From contig CANCOY010000011.1 of NCBI GenBank assembly GCA_947379865.1, forward strand, positions 1-48,785: a stretch of 48,785 nucleotides of DNA, written 5' to 3'. Each line of letters opens with the position of its first letter. The stretch's first letter is position 1. Source of the stretch: Acetobacteraceae bacterium (GTDB taxonomy: Bacteria; Pseudomonadota; Alphaproteobacteria; Zavarziniales; Zavarziniaceae). Of this stretch, positions 39,812-47,991 are shown in pieces. The position numbers and the translations under genes are program-made. The notes under the pieces are model-generated. The model was not told the DNA's origin. It worked only from the letters and a program-made list of their open reading frames with translations, and searched no databases.

Positions 39812-40747
39812 ATGAACACCGCGCTCTTCAGCCATTCGGCCTGCCTCTATCATGATACGGGCCTGGGCCATCCAGAATCACCCGACCGCCTGCGCGCCGT
39901 GATCGGGGCCCTGGAGGCCGAGGAATTCACCTGGCTTGACCGCCGCGAGGCGCCGCCTGCCACCGAGGAGCAGTTGGCACGGGTACACGCCCTGCCTTAT
40001 GTGCGCTGGATCATGGCGCGTATTCCTCGGACCGAGGCCGAGGGGCTGGTGCAGCTTGATGGCGACACGCTGGTTTCCGCCGGCTCGCGCGAGGCGGCAT
40101 TGCGGGCGGCAGGCGGCGTGTGTGCGGCGGTGGATGCGGTGATGGCGGGCGAGGTGCGCAATGCCTTTTGCGCCGTCCGCCCACCCGGGCACCATGCCGA
40201 GCGCGACCGCGCCATGGGTTTCTGCGTGTTCAACAACATCGCCGTTGCGGCGCTGCATGCCCGCGTGGTCCATGGGGTTGAGCGGATTGCCGTGGTTGAT
40301 TTTGACGTGCATCACGGCAATGGCACCGAGGCCATGTTCGCCAGCGACGAAGACCTTCTCTATATCTCCAGCCATCAGTGGCCGCTCTATCCCGGCACGG
40401 GCAATCCGCGCGATAGGGGTCTTGGCAATATCCTCAACCTTGGCCTGCGCCCCGGCAGTGGCTCGGCTGAGTTCCGGGCGGCCATGAGCGAGACGGCGCT
40501 GCCCCTGCTGGAGGCGTTTCGTCCGGGCCTGGTGCTGGTCTCGGCCGGCTTTGATGGCCATGCCGATGATCCCCTGGCTGAGCTGGATCTTCTGGAGGCA
40601 GACTATGCCTGGATCACCGAGCGGCTGGTGGCGGTTGCCGCCGCCAGCTGTCAGGGCCGGCTGGTTTCAACCCTTGAAGGCGGTTATAACCTGCGCGCCC
40701 TGGCCACCAGTGCTGCGGCCCATGTGCGCGCCCTGATGGCAGCCTGA
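39812..40747 (+). CDS. Histone-deacetylase-like (class II/AcuC-APAH superfamily) amidohydrolase
   Basis: A 311-residue HDAC-fold protein. HDTGLGHPESPDRL opens the domain, the catalytic His pair is H127/H128 in RPPGHHAERD, zinc ligands include D165 and H167 in DFDVHHGNG and the Asp in AGFDGHADD, and the late motif is EGGYNL. It should deacetylate acetyl-lysine, polyamine or another acetylated amine. It heads the plus-strand block with xseB 11 bases downstream, the order common in Alphaproteobacteria. ATG 39812 gives the usual N-terminus. Confidence 0.9.
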   Translation: MNTALFSHSACLYHDTGLGHPESPDRLRAVIGALEAEEFTWLDRREAPPATEEQLARVHALPYVRWIMARIPRTEAEGLVQLDGDTLVSAGSREAALRAAGGVCAAVDAVMAGEVRNAFCAVRPPGHHAERDRAMGFCVFNNIAVAALHARVVHGVERIAVVDFDVHHGNGTEAMFASDEDLLYISSHQWPLYPGTGNPRDRGLGNILNLGLRPGSGSAEFRAAMSETALPLLEAFRPGLVLVSAGFDGHADDPLAELDLLEADYAWITERLVAVAAASCQGRLVSTLEGGYNLRALATSAAAHVRALMAA

Positions 40748-40758
40748 ACGAGGATCCC

Positions 40759-41016
40759 ATGGCCGACGAGCCCGCGGCGCTGCCGCCCGACATTGCCGCC
40801 CTCAGTTTCGAGGCTGCCCTCAAGCAGCTGGAGGACATCGTGCGCAAGCTGGAGGACGGCAAGGTCGAGCTTGAGGAATCGATCGACATCTATGGGCGTG
40901 GCGTGCTGCTGAAACGCCACTGTGAGGCCAAGCTGCAGGCGGCGAAGGCCAAGGTGGACAAGATCGTGCTGGGCCCCGATGGGGCCGTTGAGACGAGGCC
41001 TATGGATGTCGGTTGA
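40759..41016 (+). CDS. xseB: Exodeoxyribonuclease VII small subunit
   Basis: An 85-residue XseB with the family signature SFEAALKQLEDIVRKLEDG followed by the amphipathic helix VELEESIDIYGRGVLLKRHC. It is the small subunit of exonuclease VII, degrading single-stranded DNA with XseA. Its end overlaps ispA by 11 bases, so the pair is translationally coupled. Confidence 0.95.
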   Translation: MADEPAALPPDIAALSFEAALKQLEDIVRKLEDGKVELEESIDIYGRGVLLKRHCEAKLQAAKAKVDKIVLGPDGAVETRPMDVG

Positions 41017-41917
41017 ACTGGTCGAACCCGCCCTGGAGCGTGCCCTCAACAAGGCCGTGGCTGATGTCGAGCGCACGCTCGACCATCTGCTGCCCAAACC
41101 CGTTGACCTTGAGGCCCGGGTGATCGAGGCCATGCGCTATGCCATCTTTGCCGGTGGCAAGCGCCTGCGCCCGTTTCTGGTGCTGCAGACGGCCCGCCTG
41201 TTTGGCGTTGGCGAGGAGAGCGCCCTGCGCGTTGCGGCAGCGCTTGAGGCCATCCACACCTACAGCCTGGTGCACGACGACCTGCCCTGCATGGATGATG
41301 ACGACCTGCGCCGTGGCCAGCCCACGGTGCATCGCAAGTTCGACGAGGCAACCGCCGTGCTGGCTGGTGACGCCCTGCTGACCTTTGCCTTTGAGGTCAT
41401 CGCCCATGAGGAAACCCACGCCGATCCCCGCGTGCGCTGCGACCTGGTGGCGGCCATCGCCCGGGCCTCTGGCGCCCACGGCATGGTGGGTGGCCAGATG
41501 ATTGATCTTGATGCCGAGGAACGGGCGGTGGGCCTCGACCTTAACGGCATCACTCGGCTGCAGCAGCTCAAGACCGGCGCCCTGATTGCCTTTGGCTGCG
41601 AGGCTGGCGGTATTCTTGGCAAGGCGGCCGAGCCTGCACGCCTCAGCCTCAAGGCCTATGCCCATGATGTGGGCCTCGCCTTCCAGATCGCCGACGACCT
41701 GATCGACGTCGAGGGTGACGCCGCCCTGGCCGGCAAGGCTGTGGGCAAGGACGCGGCGGCCGGCAAGGCCACCTTTGTCTCGATTCTGGGGATTGACCGG
41801 GCGCGGCAGCAGGCCCGCATGCTGGCGGATCAGGCCAAGGCCCATCTTGACCATTTCGATGACCGTGCCGACCTGCTGCGTCTGCTGGCCGATTACGTGG
41901 TAGAGAGAAAGTCCTAG
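41006..41917 (+). CDS. ispA: Farnesyl/geranyl diphosphate synthase
   Basis: A 303-residue short-chain trans-prenyl synthase. The first Asp-rich motif is DDLPCMDDDDLRRG (~91-104) with the four-residue insertion typical of bacterial IspA. The second is FQIADDLID. The basic FAGGKRLRP segment binds isopentenyl diphosphate. It makes farnesyl diphosphate for quinones, bactoprenol and hopanoids. ATG 41006 is chosen because the frame upstream lies inside xseB. In most related genomes dxs follows; here a metal exporter follows by 43 bases. Confidence 0.93.
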   Translation: MSVELVEPALERALNKAVADVERTLDHLLPKPVDLEARVIEAMRYAIFAGGKRLRPFLVLQTARLFGVGEESALRVAAALEAIHTYSLVHDDLPCMDDDDLRRGQPTVHRKFDEATAVLAGDALLTFAFEVIAHEETHADPRVRCDLVAAIARASGAHGMVGGQMIDLDAEERAVGLDLNGITRLQQLKTGALIAFGCEAGGILGKAAEPARLSLKAYAHDVGLAFQIADDLIDVEGDAALAGKAVGKDAAAGKATFVSILGIDRARQQARMLADQAKAHLDHFDDRADLLRLLADYVVERKS

Positions 41918-41960
41918 CCGGAAATCCGGCAAGGCCTGTTGGCGAGGAGCCCTGAGGCAG

Positions 41961-43019
41961 ATGCCGATGATCCCATCGCACGACCATTCCATCGACCGCT
42001 GGCAGCACGACCACAGTTTTGACCAGCCCGACAGCCGCGCCGAGCGGCGGGTGAATATCGTGCTGGGCCTCACCATCGCCACGATGGTGGCGGAAATCGT
42101 GGCGGGCCTTGCCTTCAACTCCATGGCGCTGCTGGCTGACGGCATCCACATGGGCACCCATGCCGGCGCCCTGGGCATTGCCGCCTTTGCCTATCGCTAT
42201 GCCAGGGCCCACCACCAGAACCCGCAGTTCAGCTTTGGCACGGGCAAGGTTGCCAGTCTTGCCGGCTTTGCCAGTGCTGTGCTGCTGGCCGTTATCGCTT
42301 TGGCGACGGCGGCCGAGGCCGTGTCGCGGCTGGTCAATCCCTCGGCGATCAATTATCAGGCCGCCCTTGGCGTTGCCGTATTTGGCCTTGTGGTGAACCT
42401 CGCCTCCGCAGCCCTGCTTGGCCATGGTCACGATGATCATCATGGTCACCACGACCACCACGGGCCCGATCACCAGGGGCCCGATCACCAGGGGCCCGAT
42501 CACCAGGGACCCGATCACCATGAGGGTCACGGCCACGAGGACCAGCATGACCATGCGCCTCATGGGCACGGCGACCACAACCTGCGGGCGGCCTATGTTC
42601 ATGTGCTGGCCGATGCGGCCACGTCAGTGCTGGCCATTGCGGCGCTGATCGGCGGCAGCTGGCTGGGCTGGTCGCGCCTCGATCCGGTGGTGGCACTGGT
42701 GGGTTGTGGGGTGATTGGTTCCTGGGCCTGGGGTCTGGTGCGCGACACCAGTGCGGTGCTGCTGGACCGCACCCGGTCCCTGTCAATTCATGACGATATC
42801 CGCAAGGCCATTGAGTCGGATGGCGACAGTGAAGTTGCCGACCTGCATATCTGGCGGGTGGGCATCCGCGCCCATGTGGTTGTGCTGACCGTGGTAACGC
42901 ACCTTGGCCACACGCCCGACCATTACAAGGGCAGGATCAGCCATATGGCCGACCTCGACCATGTCACGGTGGAGGTTAACCGCTGCGTGACTGAAGAGAT
43001 TGGCGTGGGTCGTGCCTAA
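41961..43019 (+). CDS. Cation diffusion facilitator (DmeF-like metal exporter) with long His-rich loop
   Basis: A 352-residue CDF transporter with about six helices. The metal site is suggested by SMALLADGIHMGTHAGAL and HVLADAATSVLAI. Between TM4 and TM5 lies a ~55-residue His/Asp/Gly loop (~153-207) containing GPDHQ repeats; the N-terminus is also His-rich (HDHSIDRWQHDHSFD). DmeF-type members export Co, Ni or Zn. The C-terminal cytoplasmic domain has DLHIWRVGIRAH. It sits between ispA and tlyA, where dxs is usual. Its stop overlaps the tlyA start by eight bases. Confidence 0.9.
   Translation: MPMIPSHDHSIDRWQHDHSFDQPDSRAERRVNIVLGLTIATMVAEIVAGLAFNSMALLADGIHMGTHAGALGIAAFAYRYARAHHQNPQFSFGTGKVASLAGFASAVLLAVIALATAAEAVSRLVNPSAINYQAALGVAVFGLVVNLASAALLGHGHDDHHGHHDHHGPDHQGPDHQGPDHQGPDHHEGHGHEDQHDHAPHGHGDHNLRAAYVHVLADAATSVLAIAALIGGSWLGWSRLDPVVALVGCGVIGSWAWGLVRDTSAVLLDRTRSLSIHDDIRKAIESDGDSEVADLHIWRVGIRAHVVVLTVVTHLGHTPDHYKGRISHMADLDHVTVEVNRCVTEEIGVGRA
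42462..42521 (+). repeat. Four tandem 15-bp units encoding GPDHQ in the CDF His-rich loop
   Basis: Three identical copies of GGGCCCGATCACCAG (42462-42506) are followed by a diverged fourth (42507-42521, two changes). The unit length is a multiple of three, so copy-number change would keep the reading frame and only alter loop length. Confidence 0.92.
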
Positions 43020-43800
43020 GGCCCGCCGCGCGCCAGAGGAGGCGCGCCACATCAGCCGTGGCCCGCGCCTCGACCAGTTGCTGGTGGATCGCGGTATGGC
43101 AGAGAGCCGCGCCCGGGCCGAGGGCATGATCCGCGCCGGCCTCGTCTGGCTTGGCACAGAACGCCTCGACAAGCCGGGCCGGGCCATGGCGCTGGATGCC
43201 GCCATCGAAGTGCGTGGGCGCGAACATCCCTGGGTTAGCCGGGGTGGCATCAAGCTGGCCCATGGCCTGGCCCATTTCGGGATTGCGGCGGCCGGCCTCA
43301 CCGCGCTCGACGTGGGGGCCTCCACCGGGGGCTTCACCCATGTGCTGCTGGAAAACGGCGCGGCACGCGTCTATGCGGTGGATGTGGGCCATGGCCAATT
43401 GGCCTGGTCCCTCAGGAACGATCCGCGCGTGGTGGTGCTGGAACGCACCAATGCCCGCCACCTCGACGCCGGGCTGGTGCCCGATCTGGTGGATCTGGTG
43501 GTCTGCGATGCCAGTTTCATCGGGCTGGAAACGGTGCTGCCCGCAGCCCTGGCCAGGGCGCGGCCCGGCGCCCGTCTGATCGCCCTGATCAAGCCCCAGT
43601 TCGAGGTGGGCAAGGGGCGGGTGGGCAAGGGTGGCGTGGTGCGCGATCCCGAGCTGCACCGCGAAGTTTGTGAACGGATCACCGCCTGGCTGAACAGCCT
43701 GCCGGGCTGGACGGTGCTGGGTGTTGAGACCAGCCCCATTACCGGGCCGGAAGGCAATGTTGAATTTCTCGTGGGCGCGGCCCTGGGCGACGTACCATGA
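43012..43800 (+). CDS. tlyA: TlyA-family 16S/23S rRNA (cytidine-2'-O)-methyltransferase
   Basis: A 262-residue protein with an N-terminal S4 RNA-binding domain (RLDQLLVDRGMAESRARAEG) and an FtsJ-like methyltransferase domain: LDVGASTGGFTHVLLENGA binds S-adenosylmethionine, followed by DLVVCDASFIGLETVLP and LIKPQFEVGKG. It methylates ribosomal RNA ribose. GTG 43012 overlaps the CDF stop by eight bases; its own stop overlaps the next start by four. Confidence 0.92.
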   Translation: MPKARRAPEEARHISRGPRLDQLLVDRGMAESRARAEGMIRAGLVWLGTERLDKPGRAMALDAAIEVRGREHPWVSRGGIKLAHGLAHFGIAAAGLTALDVGASTGGFTHVLLENGAARVYAVDVGHGQLAWSLRNDPRVVVLERTNARHLDAGLVPDLVDLVVCDASFIGLETVLPAALARARPGARLIALIKPQFEVGKGRVGKGGVVRDPELHREVCERITAWLNSLPGWTVLGVETSPITGPEGNVEFLVGAALGDVP

Positions 43801-45038
43801 CCGAAGCAGATCTTGTCATCGACAGCCTTGGTGCCCAGGGCGACGGCATCGCCAATGGGCCAGACGGCCGCGTCTTTGTGCCCTTTGGTGCGCCGGGCGA
43901 CCATGTGCATGTGCGCCTTGAGGGCGAGCGGGCAACGATCCTCGCCATCACGCAATCCGGTGCGGCCCGGGTGCCCGCCTTCTGCCGCCACTTTGGCACC
44001 TGTGGTGGCTGTGCCACCCAGCATGTTGCACTGGAGACGGCGGCGGAATGGAAGCGCGGCATCATCGCCACCGCTTTGCGCCATCGCGGCCTTGACCCGT
44101 CCGTTGTGGCCCCCACCGTGGTGGTGGCACCCAATGGCCGACGGCGGGTGACTTTCCAGGCGCGCCGCGAGGGGGGGCGCCTGCGCTTTGGCTATGCCGA
44201 GCGGGGCAGCCATCGCCTGGTCGATCTGGTGGAATGCCCCATCCTGGTGCCGGAACTGGCCGCCCTCATCGCCCCCTTGCGCAAGCTGGCCGAAGCCGTG
44301 GTGGCCCCGCGCAGCGAGGCGCGCTTTGTTGTGGCCCAGACCGAAAGCGGCATCGACCTGGGGATCGAGGCCAAGGGCACCCTGGGCCTGGCCCTGCGCG
44401 AGCAGCTGGCGGGCCTGGCCGAGCGCATGGACCTGGCGCGGATATCCTGGTCCGGCGATCTTGTGGCGGCGAGGCGTGACCCGTGGGTGACCTTCGGCAA
44501 GGCGCGGGTGATCGTGCCGCCGGGCGCCTTCCTGCAGCCCAGCCGCGAGGGGGAGGAGACCCTGGCCCGGCTTGTGACCGCAGCGCTTGAGGGCTCCACC
44601 CGCCTGGCGGATCTGTTCGCTGGCTGCGGCACCTTTGCCCTGCGCCTGGCAACCATGGCCCAGGTGGCAGCCTATGAGAATGACGCGGCCATGCTGGCAG
44701 CCCTGCTGGCGGGCGGCCGGACGACGCCGGGGATCAAGCATGTCAGCGCCGAACAGCGCGATCTCTTCCGCCGCCCCCTTGAGGTTGAGGATCTGAAGAG
44801 TTTTGATGGTGCCGTATTCGATCCGCCCCGGGCGGGGGCGGCCTCCCAGGTGGCGGTGCTGGCCCGGGCGCCGTCGCTGAAGCGGTTGGCGGCGGTATCG
44901 TGCAATCCGGCCACCTTTGCCCGTGATGCCCGGACGCTCGTTGATGGCGGCTGGGATCTGATTGAGGTGGTGCCAGTGGACCAGTTCGGCTTCACGCCCC
45001 ATATCGAACTGGTGGCGCGGTTCGTGCGGGCTTATTAG
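43797..45038 (+). CDS. 23S rRNA (uracil-5-)-methyltransferase, RlmD/TrmA family
   Basis: A 413-residue RNA m5U methyltransferase. An N-terminal TRAM-like domain and the iron-sulfur Cys set C63-x5-C69-x2-C72 (CRHFGTCGGC), with a fourth Cys in DLVECPIL, precede the catalytic domain: LFAGCGTFALRLA, DPPRAGA and the nucleophile in VSCNPATFARD. It is the usual downstream partner of tlyA in Alphaproteobacteria. Whether it is RlmD-, RlmC- or TrmA-like cannot be fixed by eye. It overlaps tlyA by four bases (ATGA). Confidence 0.9.
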   Translation: MTEADLVIDSLGAQGDGIANGPDGRVFVPFGAPGDHVHVRLEGERATILAITQSGAARVPAFCRHFGTCGGCATQHVALETAAEWKRGIIATALRHRGLDPSVVAPTVVVAPNGRRRVTFQARREGGRLRFGYAERGSHRLVDLVECPILVPELAALIAPLRKLAEAVVAPRSEARFVVAQTESGIDLGIEAKGTLGLALREQLAGLAERMDLARISWSGDLVAARRDPWVTFGKARVIVPPGAFLQPSREGEETLARLVTAALEGSTRLADLFAGCGTFALRLATMAQVAAYENDAAMLAALLAGGRTTPGIKHVSAEQRDLFRRPLEVEDLKSFDGAVFDPPRAGAASQVAVLARAPSLKRLAAVSCNPATFARDARTLVDGGWDLIEVVPVDQFGFTPHIELVARFVRAY

Positions 45039-45047
45039 GAGGGGCGC

Positions 45048-46100
45048 ATGGCGGGATCAGGCTTGGCAGGCATGGGGGCGAGGCTGGGTTACGGGCTTGG
45101 CCAGGCCGCCCGGGTTGCCTGGTACGCGGGCCAATATGCGGCGGCGGCCCGCATTGCCACTGAGGCGCGGCGCAAGATAGATTTTGATGGGCCGGTGCCG
45201 GGCTGGCAGCAGATGCTGCAGGCCATGGGCGACCTGTTTGCGCGCGACTGGCAGAATGTCGAGGCCGGCATCTACCCCGCTCCCCGCCGCCTGATGAACC
45301 CGGCCGATGCCCTTGCCCGGGCGGGCGATTTCTTTCGTGATCTGCCCGATGTGGACCGGCGCCGCGCCAGCGACGCCAATTCCGAAGTCTTCACCGACGA
45401 CCACCGGGGCCGCTACCCGCGCTATTACCTGCAGAATTTCCATTATCAGACGGGAGGCTATCTCTCAGATGACTCGGCCCGGCGCTATGACCATCAGGTG
45501 GAGGTGCTGTTTACCGGCACGGCCGACGCCATGCGCCGCCAGGCCCTGCCCCCCCTGAAGGCGGCGCTGGCCGGGCGGGATCTGCGCCGTGCCCGGGTGC
45601 TGGATGTGGCCTGCGGCACCGGGCGTTTTCTCGGCAGCCTGAAGCAGGCCCTGCCGCGCCTGCCGGCCGTGGGCCTCGACCTCAGCGCGCCCTATCTCGC
45701 CGAAGCCCGCCGCCATCTGGGCCGGGCCGGCTGGCTCGACCTGATCGAAGGCAATGCCGAGGCGCTGCCGTTCGAGGACGGCGCCTTTGATGCGGTGACC
45801 TGCATCTATCTGTTCCACGAATTGCCGGAAAAAGCGCGGGCACGCGTTGCCGCAGAACTGGTGCGGGTCACCCGCCCCGGCGGCGCCGTGATCCTGGTAG
45901 ACAGCCTGCAAACAGGCGACGTGCCTGCGTTCGACGGCCTGCTGGAATTCTTCCCCGCCGCCTTCCACGAACCCTATTACCGCACCTATACCCGCGCCGA
46001 CCTGCCCGCCCTGTTCACCCGCGCCGGTGCTGAATTGCGCAGCAGCACGCCCGCCTTCATGTCGAAGGTGATGGTATTCGAGGTAGCGGGAAAGGTCTGA
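45048..46100 (+). CDS. Class I SAM-dependent methyltransferase
   Basis: A 350-residue protein. The first ~140 residues are Arg/Ala-rich and unlike any domain I recognise. The C-terminal Rossmann methyltransferase has VLDVACGTGRFLG as motif I, GNAEALPFEDGAFDAVTCIY as motifs II/III, and RVTRPGGAVILVDS. The substrate is unknown; UbiE-like small-molecule methyltransferases share the pattern. It follows the RlmD-like gene by 9 bases and ends at a strong hairpin, so it closes the operon. Confidence 0.85.
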   Translation: MAGSGLAGMGARLGYGLGQAARVAWYAGQYAAAARIATEARRKIDFDGPVPGWQQMLQAMGDLFARDWQNVEAGIYPAPRRLMNPADALARAGDFFRDLPDVDRRRASDANSEVFTDDHRGRYPRYYLQNFHYQTGGYLSDDSARRYDHQVEVLFTGTADAMRRQALPPLKAALAGRDLRRARVLDVACGTGRFLGSLKQALPRLPAVGLDLSAPYLAEARRHLGRAGWLDLIEGNAEALPFEDGAFDAVTCIYLFHELPEKARARVAAELVRVTRPGGAVILVDSLQTGDVPAFDGLLEFFPAAFHEPYYRTYTRADLPALFTRAGAELRSSTPAFMSKVMVFEVAGKV

Positions 46101-46102
46101 AC

Positions 46103-46135
46103 GGCCGCGCGACGGGTGCCGCGCGGCCTGTTGTT
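46103..46135. terminator. Bidirectional terminator between convergent methyltransferase and amidohydrolase genes
   Basis: A perfect 9-bp stem GGCCGCGCG/CGCGCGGCC (46103-46111 with 46120-46128) starts 2 bases after the methyltransferase stop and is followed by TGTTGTT. The amidohydrolase stop at 46135 faces it. Confidence 0.7.
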
Positions 46136-47301
46136 CAGCCGAGGTTGAAGACCTCGCGGGCGGTGTCGCCCAGGATCAGGCGGGCGTCTTTTTCGGAGAC
46201 GGCGTCGAGTACCGCGTCGATGGCCTTCCAGCCATAGCCAAAGCTGCCCTCATTATGGGGATAGTCGGCGGCCCACATGATGCGGTCGGCGCCGATATAG
46301 TCGAGCATCTTCAGGCCCACGGGGTCGGCCATGAACACGGCGTAACAGTGCTTGTTCCAGTATTCGCTGGGGCGCAGCTGTGGCCTGGGGTCCAGCAGGT
46401 CGGTGAAGCTGTCATAGATCATCTCGGCGTCCTGCAGCGTGCCGGGCACCCAGTTGATGCCAGCCTCCACAAAGACCACGCGGATGCCGGGATTGCGGTC
46501 GAAGATGCCGCCAAACACCAACTGGGCAAAGGTGCGGCGGAAGGGGCCAAGGCGCTCCAGCACCAGGGTGGTCCAGCCATTGCGGCCAGCTGCATTGCCG
46601 CTTTCGCCAATGTGGAAGCACAGGGGCAGGCCGGCTTCCTCCACCGCATTCCACAGGGGCTCGAACTCGGGCGAGGGGTAATAGATCTCCACGCCTTCCT
46701 TCGTCTTGCCTGGATGCTGGGGCAGCATATAGGTCTTCAGGCCAAGGGCCTTGATCTCCTGGATGGACTCCCGCGCCTTTGCCGGGTCCCAATAGTTGGC
46801 AATGCCCACGCCGTGGAACTTGCCGGGCTGGCGCTGCTGCATCCGGGCGAGGTGCTGGTTGTAGATGCGGAAGATCCACTCCCGCTCTTCCAGGTCGGGA
46901 TGCACCAGAAAGCGCAGCATCTGCTGTGGGAAGGCGATTTCCTTCTGATAGCCCTCGACCGCCAGGTCCTTCATGCGCTGTTCAAGGTCGGTGTTGCCCG
47001 GCACCTCCGAGCTTTCGACGATGTCGAACATCTTGCGCTCGATATCACCACGGGCATCCCACTCGGCATCACCGGGCACCCAGATGTCCCACAGGCCGTG
47101 GCGCTGGAGGACGCGCGGCGCCTTGTGCTTGAGGTGCGCGGGGAAGCCTTCGAACCAGATGTCCTCGTTCAGCCCCACATGGTTGTCGGCCGAGATGATC
47201 TCCAGCCCCGCCGGCAGGGCCGAGCGACCCTGCTGGGGCGAGCGGTACTTCGACAGGGTGAGACCGGCCATGACCGGGTTGTCGAGCGTGAGCGCGGGCA
47301 T
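46135..47301 (-). CDS. Amidohydrolase family 2 (ACMSD-like) metalloenzyme
   Basis: A 388-residue amidohydrolase-2 protein. Metal/catalytic residues are suggested by ISADNHVGLNEDIW near the N-terminus, FHIGESG in the middle and WAADYPHNEG near the end. Members decarboxylate or hydrolyse aromatic acids and related compounds. GGAGGA just upstream of ATG 47301 fixes the start. The OsmC gene lies 63 bases upstream on the same strand, so the two may be co-transcribed. Confidence 0.87.
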   Translation of the reverse strand: MPALTLDNPVMAGLTLSKYRSPQQGRSALPAGLEIISADNHVGLNEDIWFEGFPAHLKHKAPRVLQRHGLWDIWVPGDAEWDARGDIERKMFDIVESSEVPGNTDLEQRMKDLAVEGYQKEIAFPQQMLRFLVHPDLEEREWIFRIYNQHLARMQQRQPGKFHGVGIANYWDPAKARESIQEIKALGLKTYMLPQHPGKTKEGVEIYYPSPEFEPLWNAVEEAGLPLCFHIGESGNAAGRNGWTTLVLERLGPFRRTFAQLVFGGIFDRNPGIRVVFVEAGINWVPGTLQDAEMIYDSFTDLLDPRPQLRPSEYWNKHCYAVFMADPVGLKMLDYIGADRIMWAADYPHNEGSFGYGWKAIDAVLDAVSEKDARLILGDTAREVFNLG

Positions 47302-47363
47302 TGTGTCCTCCATTTGTTTTTTTCAGCCTAGCCCGCGGCACCGCGCCCACGCAAACGATCTTG

Positions 47364-47870
47364 TCAGGCGCCAAGCGTGGTGCTGAGCGGGGGTGGTGCC
47401 TTGAGGGTTTGATAGATCACGCAATACCGCTCCGTCAGGCGGATCAGCGTCTCGATGCGGTCGGCCGGTTCATCTGTATCAAGATCGAATTTCAGGCGGA
47501 TATCGCGAAAGCCCACCGGTGCCTCCTTGGAAACGCCCAGGGTGCCACGAAAATCAAGATCGCCCTCAGCCCTGACCACGGCATGCTTCAGCGTGATGCC
47601 CAGCGAGGTGGAGACGGCCTTCAGCGTCACCCCGGCGCAGGCAACCAGCGCGTCCAGCAACATGTCGCCGGAACAGGCCAGCGTGCCATCGCCGCCGCTC
47701 GCCGGGTGCAATCCCGCCACCACCAGGGCGCGACCCGTATCCACCTTGCAGGCAACGCCGCCGGCCTCCACGTCGCCTTCGCTGTGCAGCGTGATGACGG
47801 CGGCCTCGGGGGTTTCGCGGTAACGGGCCTTGAGGGGCGCCTGCAGCGCCTTGATTGCTTCTGCGTCCAT
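47364..47870 (-). CDS. OsmC-family protein
   Basis: A 168-residue OsmC-like protein with both redox Cys, in ALVACAGVTLKA and RYCVIYQTL. The fold and spacing fit thiol peroxidases or related reductases for organic hydroperoxides. It lies upstream of the amidohydrolase and divergent from the monooxygenase gene at 47992. Confidence 0.9.
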   Translation of the reverse strand: MDAEAIKALQAPLKARYRETPEAAVITLHSEGDVEAGGVACKVDTGRALVVAGLHPASGGDGTLACSGDMLLDALVACAGVTLKAVSTSLGITLKHAVVRAEGDLDFRGTLGVSKEAPVGFRDIRLKFDLDTDEPADRIETLIRLTERYCVIYQTLKAPPPLSTTLGA

Positions 47871-47991
47871 CTGTCTGCTCTCCTGCCTTGCCCGTGGGGA
47901 TCCTTGGGTGCGAGCCTATTAACCACCCGCCTGTTTGTATATGCCCGCCGGGAGACCGGTCGCGCGCCAATGCCCTTGGAAAGGGGACCTG

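Noticed and set aside
42462..42521. 15-bp tandem repeats as a CRISPR-like array
   Set aside because: There are no spacers and the units are in frame within a transporter gene.
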